In this document: in pieces, positions 10,108 through 20,703 of the stretch
Position numbering within the stretch: the first letter of the stretch is position 1
Layout of the letters: the number at the start of each line of letters is the position of its first letter
Assembly (NCBI GenBank): GCA_958427355.1
Contig: CAUACA010000007.1
Location: forward strand, 18,541 to 82,540
Direction of reading: 5' to 3'
DNA from: an uncultured Collinsella sp.
Lineage (GTDB): Bacteria; Actinomycetota; Coriobacteriia; Coriobacteriales; Coriobacteriaceae
DNA length: 64,000 nucleotides
Program-made: the position numbers and the translations under genes
The notes under the pieces: model-generated
Seen by the model: only the letters and a program-made list of their open reading frames with translations
Databases searched by the model: none
What the model was told of the DNA's origin: nothing

Positions 10108-11036
10108 CGAACACCGCCGATTGCCTGCGGAAACACGTGCTCCATGACAAAGCGGCCGCCCTCAATGCGGGCGAGCGCCTTGAGTCCCCCATCGAGCACC
10201 AACGCAAACGGCGCCTTCGAGGAATCGAAATCGGCAAACGCACGCTCAACGGGAATGCGTCGGCCGCAGAGCAGGTCGTCGGCAAGATTGCCCGGCAAGT
10301 CAACACGTGTGGCGCCCAGGGCCGCAATGGGATCCAGGGCAAAGCCAGCCGCGGACTCGGGAGAAAGCTCCTCGACCGCATGACAAGCGCCAATGGAAAC
10401 AACACCGGAAGCCGTGCGGCGCAGCGCGGAAATATGCGCGGCGCTATCGCAAGCGTGGCCCAGGTCGCGAGCGAGCGCACGGATATAGGTGCCCTTGCTC
10501 ACCGAGAACGCCACGGTCCACACACACGTATCACCTTCGCCGCCCACGGCGATCAGGTCGGCGGCATAGACCTCGACGGGGCGCGGAGGTAGGTCCACCG
10601 CATTGCCCTCGCGAGCAGACTTGTAGGCGCGAACGCCATTGACCGAGATAGCAGAAAACGCCGGCGGCACCTGCATCTGCGGGCCCAGCATGGCGGCCAA
10701 GCGCTCACGAGCATAGGCAGGATCGCGGAGCTCGTTGGCAACAGCCACCGTGCGGACCGCCTCGCCCTCCGCATCATCGGTATTGGTCTCGGCGCCAAAC
10801 GAGATGTCGGCGACATAGCTTTTGGTATCGAGGGTTAGCATGCCCAGCAGACGAGTAGCCTGGCCCACGCCCACCACCATGACGCCGGATGCCATGGGGT
10901 CGAGCGTGCCGGCATGGCCGACGCGCCGCTCATGGAGGGCGCGTCGGCATTGCGAGACCACATCGTGGGACGTGCAGCCCACCGGCTTATCGACGGCGAG
11001 CAGCATATTCAGTTGAGAAGGCGTACGACGAGCCAT
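10104..11036 (-). CDS. truB: tRNA pseudouridine(55) synthase TruB
   Basis: A 310-residue enzyme with the catalytic motif RRVGHAGTLDPMASG near residue 40, the aspartate being the nucleophile. It opens with MLLAVDKPVGCTSHD, the classic TruB start; the codons before it give a short basic extension. It makes the universal pseudouridine at T-loop position 55 in tRNAs. It sits 15 bases after nrnA and overlaps ribF. Confidence 0.94.
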   Translation of the reverse strand: MARRTPSQLNMLLAVDKPVGCTSHDVVSQCRRALHERRVGHAGTLDPMASGVMVVGVGQATRLLGMLTLDTKSYVADISFGAETNTDDAEGEAVRTVAVANELRDPAYARERLAAMLGPQMQVPPAFSAISVNGVRAYKSAREGNAVDLPPRPVEVYAADLIAVGGEGDTCVWTVAFSVSKGTYIRALARDLGHACDSAAHISALRRTASGVVSIGACHAVEELSPESAAGFALDPIAALGATRVDLPGNLADDLLCGRRIPVERAFADFDSSKAPFALVLDGGLKALARIEGGRFVMEHVFPQAIGGVR

Positions 11037-11051
11037 GTACCATCCAAAAAG

Positions 11052-12095
11052 TTAAAGCTCGACGGTCACCGAAGCGGGATCCTCCCCAACCAGTTCGGCC
11101 AGCATGGGAAGTGCCACGGTGAGCGTCTCGAGAATCGTTCCGTTGTTGGAGAAACCGGCGGCAGCGGGATGTCCGCCTCCGCCAAAGGCAGCAGCGATCT
11201 CGGACACGTTAAGGTCGCCCTTGGAGCGCAGGTTGCCGCGCACCTTGGTATCGCCCTCAATGCCCTTCAGGAACAGGCAGACCTCCACGCCCATCACCGA
11301 GCGCACCACATCGACTAGGCCGTCGCACTCATCCGAGGTGACACCGCAAGCCTCAAGGTCACTCTGGTACGCGTAGCTATACGCGACACGCCCGTGGGCC
11401 ACCGTCTTGATGCGGCCCATAACGATGGACTTGAGGTGCAAAAACTCAACGCGCATGCTCTGGTATACCTCGAGCGCAACGCGCGCCGGATCGGCACCGT
11501 GGGCAACCAGACGCGAGGCCGCATGGAACGCGGCGGCATCGGCGTTCTGGTACTGGAAACGACCGGTGTCGGTCACCAAGCCGCACAGCAAGCAGGTCGC
11601 GACGCCGTCACGTGCGACAATGCCGCAATTGTCCAAGAAACGGTCGATGATCATGGCGCAGGCTGCAGCTTCGACGCGCCTCAGGCTGAGCTCGGCAAAC
11701 TCCTCGCGCGCCGGATGGTGGTCAAAGCAAACCACATGCTTGGAGCGGCGAAGCACCTCGGCCGAGTTGTTGAGACGCTCGACGACCGGTACGTCCACCG
11801 AGATGAACAGGTCCGGATTGCCAGTGTACGCAGATGCCGGCACCAGGCGATCGGAGCCTTCCATAAAGCGGTAGATACGCGGAACCGGGTCATCGTCTGC
11901 CAGCAGCAGGGCAATGTCCTTGTTGGGGAAAAACTTCATGAGCGAGAGGCCCAGACCCAGCACGGAGCCCAAGGCATCGCCATCGGGAGAAGTATGTCCC
12001 GAAATCGCAATGGAGGACGCACCCTCGATGAGCTCGAGGATGCGTCGCTGAATATCTGCAGACTCGCACGAGGCGAGGTCGGCGGAATTAGTCAT
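11052..12095 (-). CDS. DHH/DHHA1 phosphoesterase, NrnA-like (oligoribonuclease / pAp phosphatase)
   Basis: A 347-residue DHH-family protein. Motif I SGHTSPDGDALGS appears near residue 34, a conserved DHH-type segment CFDHHPAREEFAEL near 125 and the DHHA1 glycine-rich AFGGGGHPAAAGF near 310. These match NrnA, which degrades nanoRNAs and dephosphorylates 3'-phosphoadenosine 5'-phosphate. It lies between rbfA and truB, the usual nrnA position in Gram-positive rimP operons, and overlaps rbfA by 8 bases. Confidence 0.9.
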   Translation of the reverse strand: MTNSADLASCESADIQRRILELIEGASSIAISGHTSPDGDALGSVLGLGLSLMKFFPNKDIALLLADDDPVPRIYRFMEGSDRLVPASAYTGNPDLFISVDVPVVERLNNSAEVLRRSKHVVCFDHHPAREEFAELSLRRVEAAACAMIIDRFLDNCGIVARDGVATCLLCGLVTDTGRFQYQNADAAAFHAASRLVAHGADPARVALEVYQSMRVEFLHLKSIVMGRIKTVAHGRVAYSYAYQSDLEACGVTSDECDGLVDVVRSVMGVEVCLFLKGIEGDTKVRGNLRSKGDLNVSEIAAAFGGGGHPAAAGFSNNGTILETLTVALPMLAELVGEDPASVTVEL

Positions 12096-12498
12096 CTAAA
12101 GCTGCCTCCTGGGCGGCATCCGCTATCGGATAGCCGTCCTCGTCCTTTTCGATCGCAAGCGTGGCGGGAACGTTTTCCAGCGCACGCGTGATACGCTCGG
12201 CCTCATCGGTCGAGCGATCGATGCGAAAATCGAGCTCGGGCGTAACACGCCAATCGAGCGAGCGAGCCAACAGGCTGCGAATACGGCCCTTGGCGCTTGC
12301 GAGCGCCTCCATGACCTCATCGTAGCGGCTCGCATCGCACGACACGTACACACGCGCGAACGAACGGTCCACCGCGACCTCGACCGCGGTCAAAGTAACT
12401 AGGTCGAGACGCGGATCGGAAACCTCAAAGAGCAGGATATAACCAAGCTTCTCGCGAAGCTGCTCGCCCAGACGGCGGGTTGCCTGCGTTTGCTTCAT
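12088..12498 (-). CDS. rbfA: 30S ribosome-binding factor RbfA
   Basis: A 136-residue KH-like protein. Conserved stretches include RLGEQLREKLGYILLFEVSD and an alpha-beta core with FARVYVSCD. RbfA binds the 5' end region of 16S rRNA and helps late 30S maturation. It lies 11 bases below infB and overlaps the next gene, as expected in this operon. An acidic 20-residue tail is unremarkable for the family. Confidence 0.92.
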   Translation of the reverse strand: MKQTQATRRLGEQLREKLGYILLFEVSDPRLDLVTLTAVEVAVDRSFARVYVSCDASRYDEVMEALASAKGRIRSLLARSLDWRVTPELDFRIDRSTDEAERITRALENVPATLAIEKDEDGYPIADAAQEAALDD

Positions 12499-12509
12499 AG
12501 CGCTACCCC

Positions 12510-15224
12510 CTACTCGGTACGGGCAACCTGGTCGATGCGGTAACCCTCGATCTGGTCGCCGGGCTTGATGTCCTGGAAGTTCTCCAGGCCAATGCCGCCC
12601 TCGGAACCGCTCTTGAGGCTCTTGGCCTCGTCCTTGTAGTGGCGCATCGAGGCGATCTTGCCGTTGAAGACCACGATACCGTCGCGCACCAGGCGCACGG
12701 AATCGGTCGCGGCGATCTCGCCCTCCTCGACGCGGACACCGGCGGCGATACCGACTTTGGGCACCTTGAAGGTGTCAAGGACGGTCGCGGTACCCGTGGC
12801 GACCTCGACCTCGGTGGGCTTGAGCATGCCGATACGGGCGGCGTCGAGCTCCTCGAGGCACTTGTAGATGACGTCGTAGCAACGGATCTCGACGCCCTCG
12901 CGCTCGGCGGCGGAGCGGGCCTTACCGTCGGGACGGACGCCAAAGCCGATGATGATGGCGTTGGAGGCGTCGGCCAGGACCACGTCGGTCTCGTTGATGG
13001 CGCCAACGGCGGAGTGAATCGTGTTGATGCGAACCTCGGACTGATCCATCTTGTCGAGCGAGTCCTGAAGGGCCTCGATGGAACCCTGGACGTCGGCCTT
13101 GATGATCAGGTTGAGCTCCTTGACCTCGGCGTCGGCGATGGTCTCGAAGAGGTTCTCGAGCGTGACGTGCTTGACGCGGCTCTGCTCCTCGATACGGGCC
13201 TTGAGCGAACGCTCATCGGCAAGGGCGCGAGCCTCGCGCTCGTCCTCAAACACGCGGAACTCGTCGCCGGCGTTGGGCACGGACTGCAGGCCCAAAATCT
13301 CGACGGCGTCGGAGGGACCGGCCTCGGTGACGGCGCGACCCTTGGGGTCGAGCATGGCGCGGACGCGGCCGTAGGTAAGGCCGGCGACCAGCGTATCGCC
13401 CACGTGCAGGGTACCGCGGGTCACGAGCACGGTAGCGACCGAGCCGCGGCCCTTGTCGAGCTTGGCCTCGAGGACGTTGCCGGAGGCAAAGGTGTCCGGG
13501 TTAGCCTTGAGCTCGAGAACGTCGGCCTGAAGCAGCACGGTCTCCAGAAGGTCGTCGATACCGATCTTCTGCTTGGCCGAGATGTTGACGAACATGTTCT
13601 GTCCGCCCCACTCCTCGGGGATGACGCCGTACTCGGTGAGCTCCTGGCGCACGCGGTCGGGGTTGGCGCCCGGCTTATCGATCTTGTTGACGGCGACGAC
13701 GATGGGAACGCCGGCGGCCTTGGCATGGTTGATCGACTCGACCGTCTGGGGCATGACGCCGTCGTCGGCGGCCACGATCAGAATGACGATGTCGGTCACC
13801 TTAGCACCACGGGCACGCATAGCCGTAAAGGTGGCGTGACCCGGGGTATCGATAAAGGTGATCTTGCGGTCGTTGATCATGACCTGCGAAGCGCCGATGG
13901 CCTGCGTAATGCCGCCCGCCTCGCCGGCAGCAACGCCGGTATGACGGATGGCGTCGAGCAGCGACGTCTTACCGTGGTCGACGTGGCCCATGACGGTGAC
14001 GACCGGGGCGCGCGGCTTAAGGTCGGCGGGATCGTCGTAGAACGAGAAGGTGTTCTCCTCCTCGGGGGTGATGATCTTAATCTGACGGCCCAGGTCGTCG
14101 GCGACGAGCTCGACGAGGTCGTCGGACATGGACTGCGTCATGGTGAGCGGCGTACCCAGCAGGAACAGGCGCTTGATGATGTCGTTGGCCGGAACGTCAA
14201 GCGCCTCGGCAAGCTCCTGGACGGTAACGCCCTGGGAGACCTTGATGGCGTCGAGGTCCTCGGGGTTCACGCCCTGGGCCAGCGCCTCCTCTATCTTGCG
14301 CTCCTCCTGAGCCTTGGCAGCCTCGCGCTCGCGCTTCTCCTTGCGCTTCTTGCGGCGACCGGTGGACTCGCGAGAGGCCTCCTCGACGGCAGCACGAGCC
14401 TCCTCGAGCACCTTCTCGCGGCTGTACTCCTCGGCCTCGCGAGCCATGCGGCTGTAGTGGTCCTCTTCGTTGTTGTGACCGCCCTTGCGCTTCTTGCCCT
14501 TGCCCTGCTTATCGGGGTTGGGGAAGTCCATGCCGGCAGCGACGTTGTTGCTGGCGTTGGTGCGATGGCTGTGGGGGCGGCTCTCGGAGGCGTTGCGCTC
14601 GGAGTTGCTGTCGGAGGAGTTGCGATCGTTACGACGGCCACCGCGGCGGTCGTTGTTGCCGCCACGACGGTTGCCGCGCTCGGCTGCGCGCTCGGCCTTG
14701 GCCTTCTCCTCGGCGTCCTTCTTCTCCTTGAGCACGGTCTCCTGTGCGGCGATCTGGTCGAGCAGCGAACGGAAGCGCGAACCGGAGTCGGAAGCGGGAA
14801 CGGCGCGGCGCTGGGCCTCGCGGGCAGCCTCCTCCTTCTCGCGGGCAAGGCGCTCCTGCTCAGCCTTCTTCTTTGCCTCGGCCTCGGCACGGGCGGCCTC
14901 CTCGGCAGCCTGGGCGGCGGCGAACTGGCGGCGCTCCTCCTCGCGTGCCTTCTCGGCGGCGATGCGCTCACGCTCGGCCTCGGCAGCGCGTGCTGCCTCC
15001 TCGGCGGCAGCGGCCTGCTCCTCGGCCTGTTTGGCGGCCTCGACTTCCTGGGCGCGGGCCTCGATCACCGAGGCGAGCTGCTTGCGGACCATAGCGACGT
15101 AGGCGTCCTCCAGGGCGGAGGAAGCGGACTTAGCGGGAATCTTCATTTCGGCGAGATGACCCATCAGTTCCTTGGAGGTCATGCCGAACTCTTTGGCCAG
15201 GGTGGACACACGGACTTTTGCCAT
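12510..15224 (-). CDS. infB: Translation initiation factor IF-2
   Basis: A 904-residue IF-2. An IF2_N winged-helix domain ([19 protein letters not shown]) is followed by about 280 residues of charged, alanine-, glutamate- and arginine-rich low-complexity linker, then a second IF2_N-like domain. The GTPase has G1 [14 protein letters not shown] near 415, G3 DTPGH and G4 NKID. Domains II-IV follow, with the fMet-tRNA-binding C terminus. It delivers initiator tRNA to the 30S subunit. The skewed composition of the linker produces very long false frames on the opposite strand. Confidence 0.96.
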   Translation of the reverse strand: MAKVRVSTLAKEFGMTSKELMGHLAEMKIPAKSASSALEDAYVAMVRKQLASVIEARAQEVEAAKQAEEQAAAAEEAARAAEAERERIAAEKAREEERRQFAAAQAAEEAARAEAEAKKKAEQERLAREKEEAAREAQRRAVPASDSGSRFRSLLDQIAAQETVLKEKKDAEEKAKAERAAERGNRRGGNNDRRGGRRNDRNSSDSNSERNASESRPHSHRTNASNNVAAGMDFPNPDKQGKGKKRKGGHNNEEDHYSRMAREAEEYSREKVLEEARAAVEEASRESTGRRKKRKEKREREAAKAQEERKIEEALAQGVNPEDLDAIKVSQGVTVQELAEALDVPANDIIKRLFLLGTPLTMTQSMSDDLVELVADDLGRQIKIITPEEENTFSFYDDPADLKPRAPVVTVMGHVDHGKTSLLDAIRHTGVAAGEAGGITQAIGASQVMINDRKITFIDTPGHATFTAMRARGAKVTDIVILIVAADDGVMPQTVESINHAKAAGVPIVVAVNKIDKPGANPDRVRQELTEYGVIPEEWGGQNMFVNISAKQKIGIDDLLETVLLQADVLELKANPDTFASGNVLEAKLDKGRGSVATVLVTRGTLHVGDTLVAGLTYGRVRAMLDPKGRAVTEAGPSDAVEILGLQSVPNAGDEFRVFEDEREARALADERSLKARIEEQSRVKHVTLENLFETIADAEVKELNLIIKADVQGSIEALQDSLDKMDQSEVRINTIHSAVGAINETDVVLADASNAIIIGFGVRPDGKARSAAEREGVEIRCYDVIYKCLEELDAARIGMLKPTEVEVATGTATVLDTFKVPKVGIAAGVRVEEGEIAATDSVRLVRDGIVVFNGKIASMRHYKDEAKSLKSGSEGGIGLENFQDIKPGDQIEGYRIDQVARTE

Positions 15225-15315
15225 ATGACTTCACCTACCCTTTCTGGCACCTTGGGTGCCTAGAGACTGAACGAGCGTGGGAGATGCGCTGGGACCTGCC
15301 CGGCGCGACCGCGCG

Positions 15316-16563
15316 CTAGATCAGGTCCTCCGCATCATCGAAGGCGTCGGTGTCGTGGACACCGCAGAAACGGGAGCCGGGACGGGCCTGGTTGCGGCAC
15401 TGGATGCCGTCCTCGGACACGAACTCGCAGCGACGGACGTCCTCGTCCTCCTCGTCACCGATCAGGTCGGCGGCGGGCTCCTCGTGAACGGGAACGTTCT
15501 TGAGGATGTCGGCGGCAAGGGTCTCGGACTTGATGTCAATGTGCCAGCCGGTCAGGCGCGCGGCGAGGCGGGCGTTCTGGCCCTCCTTGCCGATGGCGAG
15601 GGACAGCTGGTCGTCGGGCACGATGACGCCGGCATAGGCCTTCTCCTCGTCGATAAGGACGCGGGTGACCTTGGCGGGCGACAGGGCGTTGGCGACGTAG
15701 ACGGCCGGATCGGCATCCCACAGGATGACGTCGACGCGCTCGCCACGGAGCTCGCCCACGACGGCGCGAACACGGCTGCCCTTAGGGCCGACGCAGGCGC
15801 CCACGGGATCCAGGCGATCGTCGAGCGAGTGGACGGCGACCTTAGAGCGCTGACCGGGCTCGCGGGCGATCGACTTGATCTGGACGGTGCCCTCATAGAT
15901 CTCGGGCACCTCCTGCTCAAACAGACGACGCATGAGCTCGGGGTGGGTACGGGAGATGACAATCGGCGGACGGCTGTGCTCGCCACGGACCGGCTGCAGG
16001 TTGGAGTTGGGGTCGCGAACGTCGATAATCACGGCCTTGATGTGCTGGTTGTGCAGGTAGCGCTCACCCATCGGACGCTCGTTGCGCTCGTTCTCGTAAC
16101 GACGCTGGTCGAAGTGCGGAAGCTCGGCCTCGACGCCCTCGCGAATCTTGACGATCGTGAAGTCGGGCGTGGACTGCAGCACGGTACCGCTGATGAGGTC
16201 ACCGATGCGGCCGGAGAACTCCTCGTAGATCTGCTCGCGGGCGGAGTTGCGCACGATGGCGTTGATCTCGGCCTTGGCGTGCTGGGCGGCGATGCGACTC
16301 GTGTTCTTGGGAGTGACGTCGATCTCCTCGAACTCGGTGAAGTTGCCCTCCTCGTCCATGGAATCGTCGATCGGCTCCAGACGGTAGACGTAGATCTTGC
16401 CGGTGGTGCGGTCGATGGTCACCTTGGCGCCCCACTCAAGATGCAGGATCTCGGCATAGCTCTTGGCGAGCGACTGCTCCAGGCGGTCGATCAGGTAGAG
16501 CTGGTCGATGTGCTTCTCCTGGCAAAGCTCCATCAGGGCGGACATCATGTCGGATGCTGCCAT
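15316..16563 (-). CDS. nusA: Transcription termination/antitermination protein NusA with a C-terminal Cys/His tail
   Basis: A 415-residue NusA. The N-terminal RNA-polymerase-binding domain (about 1-130) is followed by S1, KH1 ([16 protein letters not shown] near 240) and KH2 ([16 protein letters not shown] near 310). It ends with an unusual tail, residues 377-415, with C379, C389, C400 and H403 spaced like a small zinc knuckle ([14 protein letters not shown] and GSRFCGVHD). NusA modulates pausing and termination and couples to ribosome biogenesis. rnpM/ylxR and ylxQ, which often lie between nusA and infB, are absent; only 91 non-coding bases separate the two genes here. Confidence 0.94.
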   Translation of the reverse strand: MAASDMMSALMELCQEKHIDQLYLIDRLEQSLAKSYAEILHLEWGAKVTIDRTTGKIYVYRLEPIDDSMDEEGNFTEFEEIDVTPKNTSRIAAQHAKAEINAIVRNSAREQIYEEFSGRIGDLISGTVLQSTPDFTIVKIREGVEAELPHFDQRRYENERNERPMGERYLHNQHIKAVIIDVRDPNSNLQPVRGEHSRPPIVISRTHPELMRRLFEQEVPEIYEGTVQIKSIAREPGQRSKVAVHSLDDRLDPVGACVGPKGSRVRAVVGELRGERVDVILWDADPAVYVANALSPAKVTRVLIDEEKAYAGVIVPDDQLSLAIGKEGQNARLAARLTGWHIDIKSETLAADILKNVPVHEEPAADLIGDEEDEDVRRCEFVSEDGIQCRNQARPGSRFCGVHDTDAFDDAEDLI

Positions 16564-16564
16564 C

Positions 16565-17059
16565 TTACTTTCCTTCCTTCGCGGGCTTGAAGTCGTAGGT
16601 GGGCTTCAATTTGCACTTTTTAACATCAGAGAAATCGAGGGTAACGGACTCGCCGTCCTCGAGCTCGAGGGTCACGTCGGCCTCGGTGGCGGCGGCAATC
16701 TTGCCGGCGTACTTGCGACGGCCCTCGGTGGCGGTGGAGGTGAGCTCGCAGTTCTCGCCCACAAAGCGGGCAAAGTCACTCGGGCGGCGCAGCGGGCGCG
16801 CCATACCCGGGCTCGACACCTCGAGCGTATAGCTCGAAGAGATGGGGTCGAGCTCCTCAATTACATCGCCGACCCACTTGGTGTTGGCCGTGACGTCGTT
16901 GAGCGACAGGCTCTGACCCTCGGCACCCTCGATACGCACGCGCACGCAGGGGGCCTTGGTGGCACCCACGAGCTCGACGTCGACGATGTCGACATCGTGC
17001 TGGGGGGCGACGGCCTCGAGCGCGTCGATGATCGCCTGCTCGGTCTTGGTCTTGACCAT
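16565..17059 (-). CDS. rimP: Ribosome maturation factor RimP
   Basis: A 164-residue RimP beginning MVKTKTEQAIIDALE. The family motif YTLEVSSPGMARPLRRPSDF is present near residue 80, followed by the SH3-like C-terminal domain. It assists 30S assembly and is the first gene of the nine-gene operon. The frame stays open upstream to 17314, but ATG 17057-17059 with GGAGGT 6 bases before it is the convincing start and matches family length. nusA follows after one base. Confidence 0.93.
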   Translation of the reverse strand: MVKTKTEQAIIDALEAVAPQHDVDIVDVELVGATKAPCVRVRIEGAEGQSLSLNDVTANTKWVGDVIEELDPISSSYTLEVSSPGMARPLRRPSDFARFVGENCELTSTATEGRRKYAGKIAAATEADVTLELEDGESVTLDFSDVKKCKLKPTYDFKPAKEGK

Positions 17060-17079
17060 TGCGGCACCTCCATCCATAC

Positions 17080-17109
17080 AAAAAAGAAGCGGGGCCGAAA
17101 CCCCACTTC
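17080..17109 (-). terminator. Intrinsic terminator inside the rimP leader (attenuator candidate)
   Basis: On the minus strand a 9-bp stem (gaagtgggg / ccccgcttc, one wobble pair) with a 6-base loop is followed directly by TTTTTT. It lies downstream of the operon promoter and only 21 bases before the rimP start. No minus-strand gene lies upstream that it could serve, so it most likely controls read-through into the rimP-nusA-infB operon. Confidence 0.7.
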
Positions 17110-17137
17110 TTTCAATTACAACTTCATTTGCAAGCAA

Positions 17138-17166
17138 ACTATACCAATAGCTGCGGAAACGTGCAA
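17138..17166 (-). promoter_or_regulatory. Promoter of the rimP-nusA-infB-...-rpoD operon
   Basis: TTGCAC (17166-17161) and TATAGT (17143-17138) on the minus strand are separated by exactly 17 bases, each one or two mismatches from the vegetative consensus. Transcription would start near 17130, giving a leader of roughly 70 nt that includes the 17080-17109 terminator. The rest of the 367-base gap (17167-17426) shows no other feature I can support. Confidence 0.7.
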
Positions 17167-17426
17167 GCACAGTACGAACCTGCAGGTCAGCGTGCGCACA
17201 GCTTCTCCACAAGAATAGGACAATTGGACTAAAGACTCCATGAGGCAAGCGCCCGATGGTCCAAGAACGGGCCATGCGTCCCAATCCACAGGCCCGTTCG
17301 AACCCCAAGGGCATTCCTTCCCGAGCCCCTATCGACCAGACTTAGCTAAGGGCATTCTGCAACAAGCCAGCCAGCAAGTCGCGCAACGACGAACCTTTCC
17401 AAATCCTCTACGGCAAGGAGGCACCC

Positions 17427-17999
17427 ATGAAACGCCTAGGCACCCTCTGCATGACTGCGCTCGCCATCGCAACGTGCTCGCTGGCCCTCTTGGGCTGCGG
17501 CAACGCGAATGGCAAAACCGGAACATGCGAACCGAACCCTGGCAGCACCAAAGCCATCGAGAAAACGGCACCATCGGAGAGCTTCGACAAAATAAACGAA
17601 GACATCGTCGATCCCCAGGGCCTGGGTCCCGACCCTCAAGAACAGTTCCCCATCGACCTTGAGGTAGACGAGAACGTCCATGTTACCTGCGTGGGCAAGG
17701 ACACCGACGGCTACGGGGACGCCGCGCTCGTCTTTACGGTGACCAACAACACCGGTGTCGACATGATGTTTGGCGATGTGGACTCATATGCCTACGTCAA
17801 CGGCGTGGTCCGCGACGTACGCATGCGCCAACCGGTCGCCGCTGGAGAGGAAACGCGCGCCATGCTCACCTTTGTGGGCACCTTCGACGATCCGGACTTT
17901 GATGTGAACAACGACCTCAACGACATCTACCTCAACATTTGGATGTTCGAAGAGGCAACGGGCAACGTTTACTTTAGGGACCTGGTACACATCCCATAG
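17427..17999 (+). CDS. Putative lipoprotein of unknown function
   Basis: A 190-residue secreted protein. A lysine-arginine start, hydrophobic core and lipobox LALLGC place the lipidated cysteine at residue 29, so it should be tethered to the outer face of the membrane. The mature part begins with a low-complexity linker. It continues as a beta-rich, Ig-like segment (AALVFTVTNNTGVDMMF, then VVRDVRMRQPVAAGEETRA), reminiscent of small DUF-type extracellular domains that sense or bind ligands; I do not assign a family. AAGGAGG lies 6 bases before the ATG. It is a lone plus-strand gene between two minus-strand operons. Confidence 0.75.
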   Translation: MKRLGTLCMTALAIATCSLALLGCGNANGKTGTCEPNPGSTKAIEKTAPSESFDKINEDIVDPQGLGPDPQEQFPIDLEVDENVHVTCVGKDTDGYGDAALVFTVTNNTGVDMMFGDVDSYAYVNGVVRDVRMRQPVAAGEETRAMLTFVGTFDDPDFDVNNDLNDIYLNIWMFEEATGNVYFRDLVHIP

Positions 18000-18042
18000 A
18001 AGACGTTGCGACGCACTGACTAAGCAGGGCTTAAAACATAAG

Positions 18043-18076
18043 ACGAGGGACGACCCAATCGGATCGCCCCTCGTTT
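18043..18076. terminator. Bidirectional terminator between the lipoprotein gene and leuS
   Basis: The inverted repeat acgaggg...ccctcgt with extra inner pairs lies between the convergent stops at 17999 and 18104. A T-rich tail follows on both strands (cgtttgttg on plus, CTTATGTTTT on minus). Confidence 0.65.
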
Positions 18077-18103
18077 GTTGCATGTCAGCTATGCGCGCAG
18101 CGC

Positions 18104-20680
18104 TTACTTGACCACCAGGTTGACCAGCTTACCGGGCACGCAGATGGCCTTGACGACCGTCTTGCCCTCGAGCCACTTGGCGACGGCGGCCTCGGCGGCA
18201 GCCTGCATATCCTCATTGGAGGCATCGCGGGCAACGTCGACGCGGCCGCGGACCTTGCCGAGCACCTGGACCACGATCTGCACCGTGTCCTCAACGGACT
18301 CGGCCAGGTCGAACTCGGGCCAGGCGGCGGTGTAGGCGTTGCCCTCGCAGCCGAGTGCCTCGTGCCACAGCTCGTCGGCCCAGAACGGACAGATGGGGGC
18401 AAGGACGCTCACGATATCCTTAGCCACGCCGTAGCACAGCGCCTTGTCGCGGGCGGTACCCTCGGTGGCGTTGAGGTAGGCGCTCGCCGCGTTGACGAGC
18501 TCCATGACGGCCGAGATGGCGGTGTTGAACTGGCCGCGATCGAAGTCCTCGGTGCACTTGGCGATGGTGCGATGACGCTCGCGATAGAGCTTCATCGCAA
18601 CCTCGTCGAGTGCGGACTTGTCGAAGGCCACGTTGGCGTCGCCGGACTGGACGAGCTGCCAAACGATACGCCAGGCGCGCTTGATGAAGCGGTTGGCGCC
18701 CTCAACGGCCTTGGGATCCCAGTCGAAGTCCTTCTCGGGCGGGGCGATAAACAGGATCGCCAAACGCATGGTGTCGGCGCCGTAGGGCTCGATGACCGAG
18801 CTCGGGGGCACGACATTGCCCTTGGACTTGGACATGGTGTCGCCGTTCTCGTCCTTGACCATACCCTGGCACAACAGGTTGGTGAAGGGCTCGTCCACAC
18901 TCAGCAGGCCCAGGTCGCGCAGCGCCTTGGTAAAGAAGCGGCTGTAGAGCAGGTGCAGAATGGCGTGCTCGATGCCGCCGATGTAGTTATCGACGGGCAT
19001 CCAACGGTCAGCGGCCTCTCGGGAGAAGGGCAGCTCGGTGTTGTGAGGATCGGTATAGCGCAGGTAATACCAGCTGGAGCAGGTAAAGGTGTCCATGGTA
19101 TCGGTCTCGCGCTTGGCCGGGCGGCCGCAGACCGGGCAGGTGGTCTCGTAGAACTCCTTGCACTCGGCGAGGGTTTCGCCGGCGCCCAGGTCCAGGTTCT
19201 CGGGCAGCGTCACCGGCAGCTGATCCTCGGGCACGGGCACGATGCCGCAGTGCTCGCAGTGGATGGCCGGGATGGGGTTACCCCAATAGCGCTGGCGGCT
19301 GATGAGCCAGTCGCGCAGACGGAACTCGACCTTGCGACGACCGCAGCCCATGGCCTCGAGGTCGGCCACGATCGCAGCCTCGCCCTCGGAGTGCTTACCG
19401 CCGCGCATGCCGGTGTACTTGCCGGACTGGACGAGCGTGCCCTCGGCAGCGTGGGCACAATCCCAGTCGACGGTCTCGGCATGGAAGGTATCGATGGTCT
19501 TGCCGCTGGCCTCGACGGCAGCGCGATCGTCATCGTCCAGGATGATCGGCACGATCGGCAGGTCGTACTTGCGGGCGAACTCAAAGTCGCGCTGGTCGCC
19601 GCAGGGAACAGCCATGACGGCACCGGTGCCGTAATCGGCGACGACATAATCGGCAACCCACACGGGGACCTTCTCGCCGTTGACGGGGTTTACCACATAG
19701 CGGCCCGTGAAGGCACCGTGCTTCTCGAGGGTGCCCTGGGCACGCTCGACGGCAGAGATATGCTTGGAGTCCTCGACAATCTTGGTGACGGCCTCCTCGT
19801 ACTCCGTACCCTCGACGAGCTCGTGCAGACCGGCGTACTCGGGAGCCAGGACAAAGAAGGAGACGCCAAAAAGGGTATCGGCACGCGTGGTGAAGACGGT
19901 GATCTTGCCCTCATCGCCCTCGATGGGCTCGCCATCCTGGTCGCACAGGGTAAAGTCGACCTCGGCGCCCTCGGAGCGACCGATCCAGTTGGCCTGCATC
20001 TGCTTGACGCGCTCGGGCCAGCCGGGGAGCTTCTCCAAGTCGTCGAGCAGCTCCTGAGAGTAGTCGGTAATCTTGTAGTACCACTGCTCAAGGTCGCGCT
20101 TCTCGGGCTCGGTGCCGCAGCGCCAGCACTTGCCCTCGGTAACCTGCTCGTTGGCCAGAACGGTCTTGCAGGTGGGGCACCAGTTGACCGGGTTCTTCTT
20201 GCGGTAGACCAGGCCCTTTTCCCACATCTTCTCAAAGATCCACTGGCCCCAGCGGTAGTAGTCGGGGCTGCAGGTCTTGACCATGCGATCCAGATCGTAG
20301 GAGAAGCCCATGCGCTTCATCGTAGCGAGCGCCTGGTCCATGTTCTTATACGTCCAGGCAGCAGCCTGCGTGTTGTGCTTGATAGCGGCGTTCTCGGCAG
20401 GCAGGCCAAAGGCGTCAAAGCCGATGGGGTGCAGCACGTCGTAACCGCGCATGCGGGCCTGACGGGCCATGGCATCGCCGATGGTGTAGTTGCGCGCGTG
20501 GCCCATGTGCAGGTCGCCCGACGGATACGGGAACATCTCGAGCACGTACTTCTTGGGCTTGCTGTCGTCGGTGTCGACGGCAAAGAGGTTGGAGTCCTCC
20601 CAGGCCTTCATCCATCGGGACTCAATGGCCTGCGCGTCGTAGGCAGGGATCTCGTCCTTATGATCTGTGCAATCGCACAT
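18104..20680 (-). CDS. leuS: Leucyl-tRNA synthetase
   Basis: An 858-residue class I synthetase charging tRNA-Leu. The HIGH signature appears as HMGH near residue 58 and KMSKS as MSKSKGNVV near 615. The CP1 editing domain occupies roughly 220-410, and an anticodon-binding domain and C-terminal appendage follow. Zinc-type cysteines (WCPTCKTVL and CWRCGTEPE) lie near 167-195. It begins [15 protein letters not shown], with AAAGGAGC 6 bases before the ATG. It is monocistronic between two terminators and is preceded by a long folded leader (20704-20822). Confidence 0.96.
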   Translation of the reverse strand: MCDCTDHKDEIPAYDAQAIESRWMKAWEDSNLFAVDTDDSKPKKYVLEMFPYPSGDLHMGHARNYTIGDAMARQARMRGYDVLHPIGFDAFGLPAENAAIKHNTQAAAWTYKNMDQALATMKRMGFSYDLDRMVKTCSPDYYRWGQWIFEKMWEKGLVYRKKNPVNWCPTCKTVLANEQVTEGKCWRCGTEPEKRDLEQWYYKITDYSQELLDDLEKLPGWPERVKQMQANWIGRSEGAEVDFTLCDQDGEPIEGDEGKITVFTTRADTLFGVSFFVLAPEYAGLHELVEGTEYEEAVTKIVEDSKHISAVERAQGTLEKHGAFTGRYVVNPVNGEKVPVWVADYVVADYGTGAVMAVPCGDQRDFEFARKYDLPIVPIILDDDDRAAVEASGKTIDTFHAETVDWDCAHAAEGTLVQSGKYTGMRGGKHSEGEAAIVADLEAMGCGRRKVEFRLRDWLISRQRYWGNPIPAIHCEHCGIVPVPEDQLPVTLPENLDLGAGETLAECKEFYETTCPVCGRPAKRETDTMDTFTCSSWYYLRYTDPHNTELPFSREAADRWMPVDNYIGGIEHAILHLLYSRFFTKALRDLGLLSVDEPFTNLLCQGMVKDENGDTMSKSKGNVVPPSSVIEPYGADTMRLAILFIAPPEKDFDWDPKAVEGANRFIKRAWRIVWQLVQSGDANVAFDKSALDEVAMKLYRERHRTIAKCTEDFDRGQFNTAISAVMELVNAASAYLNATEGTARDKALCYGVAKDIVSVLAPICPFWADELWHEALGCEGNAYTAAWPEFDLAESVEDTVQIVVQVLGKVRGRVDVARDASNEDMQAAAEAAVAKWLEGKTVVKAICVPGKLVNLVVK

Positions 20681-20703
20681 ATCAGCTCCTTTAATCTTAG
20701 CTG

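Noticed and set aside
12639..15263. An 874-codon plus-strand frame opposite infB, and similar long antisense frames over recG, leuS, guaB and nusA
   Set aside because: They lie exactly opposite strongly conserved genes; high GC and biased third positions keep the complementary frame open. No ribosome-binding sites or families support them.
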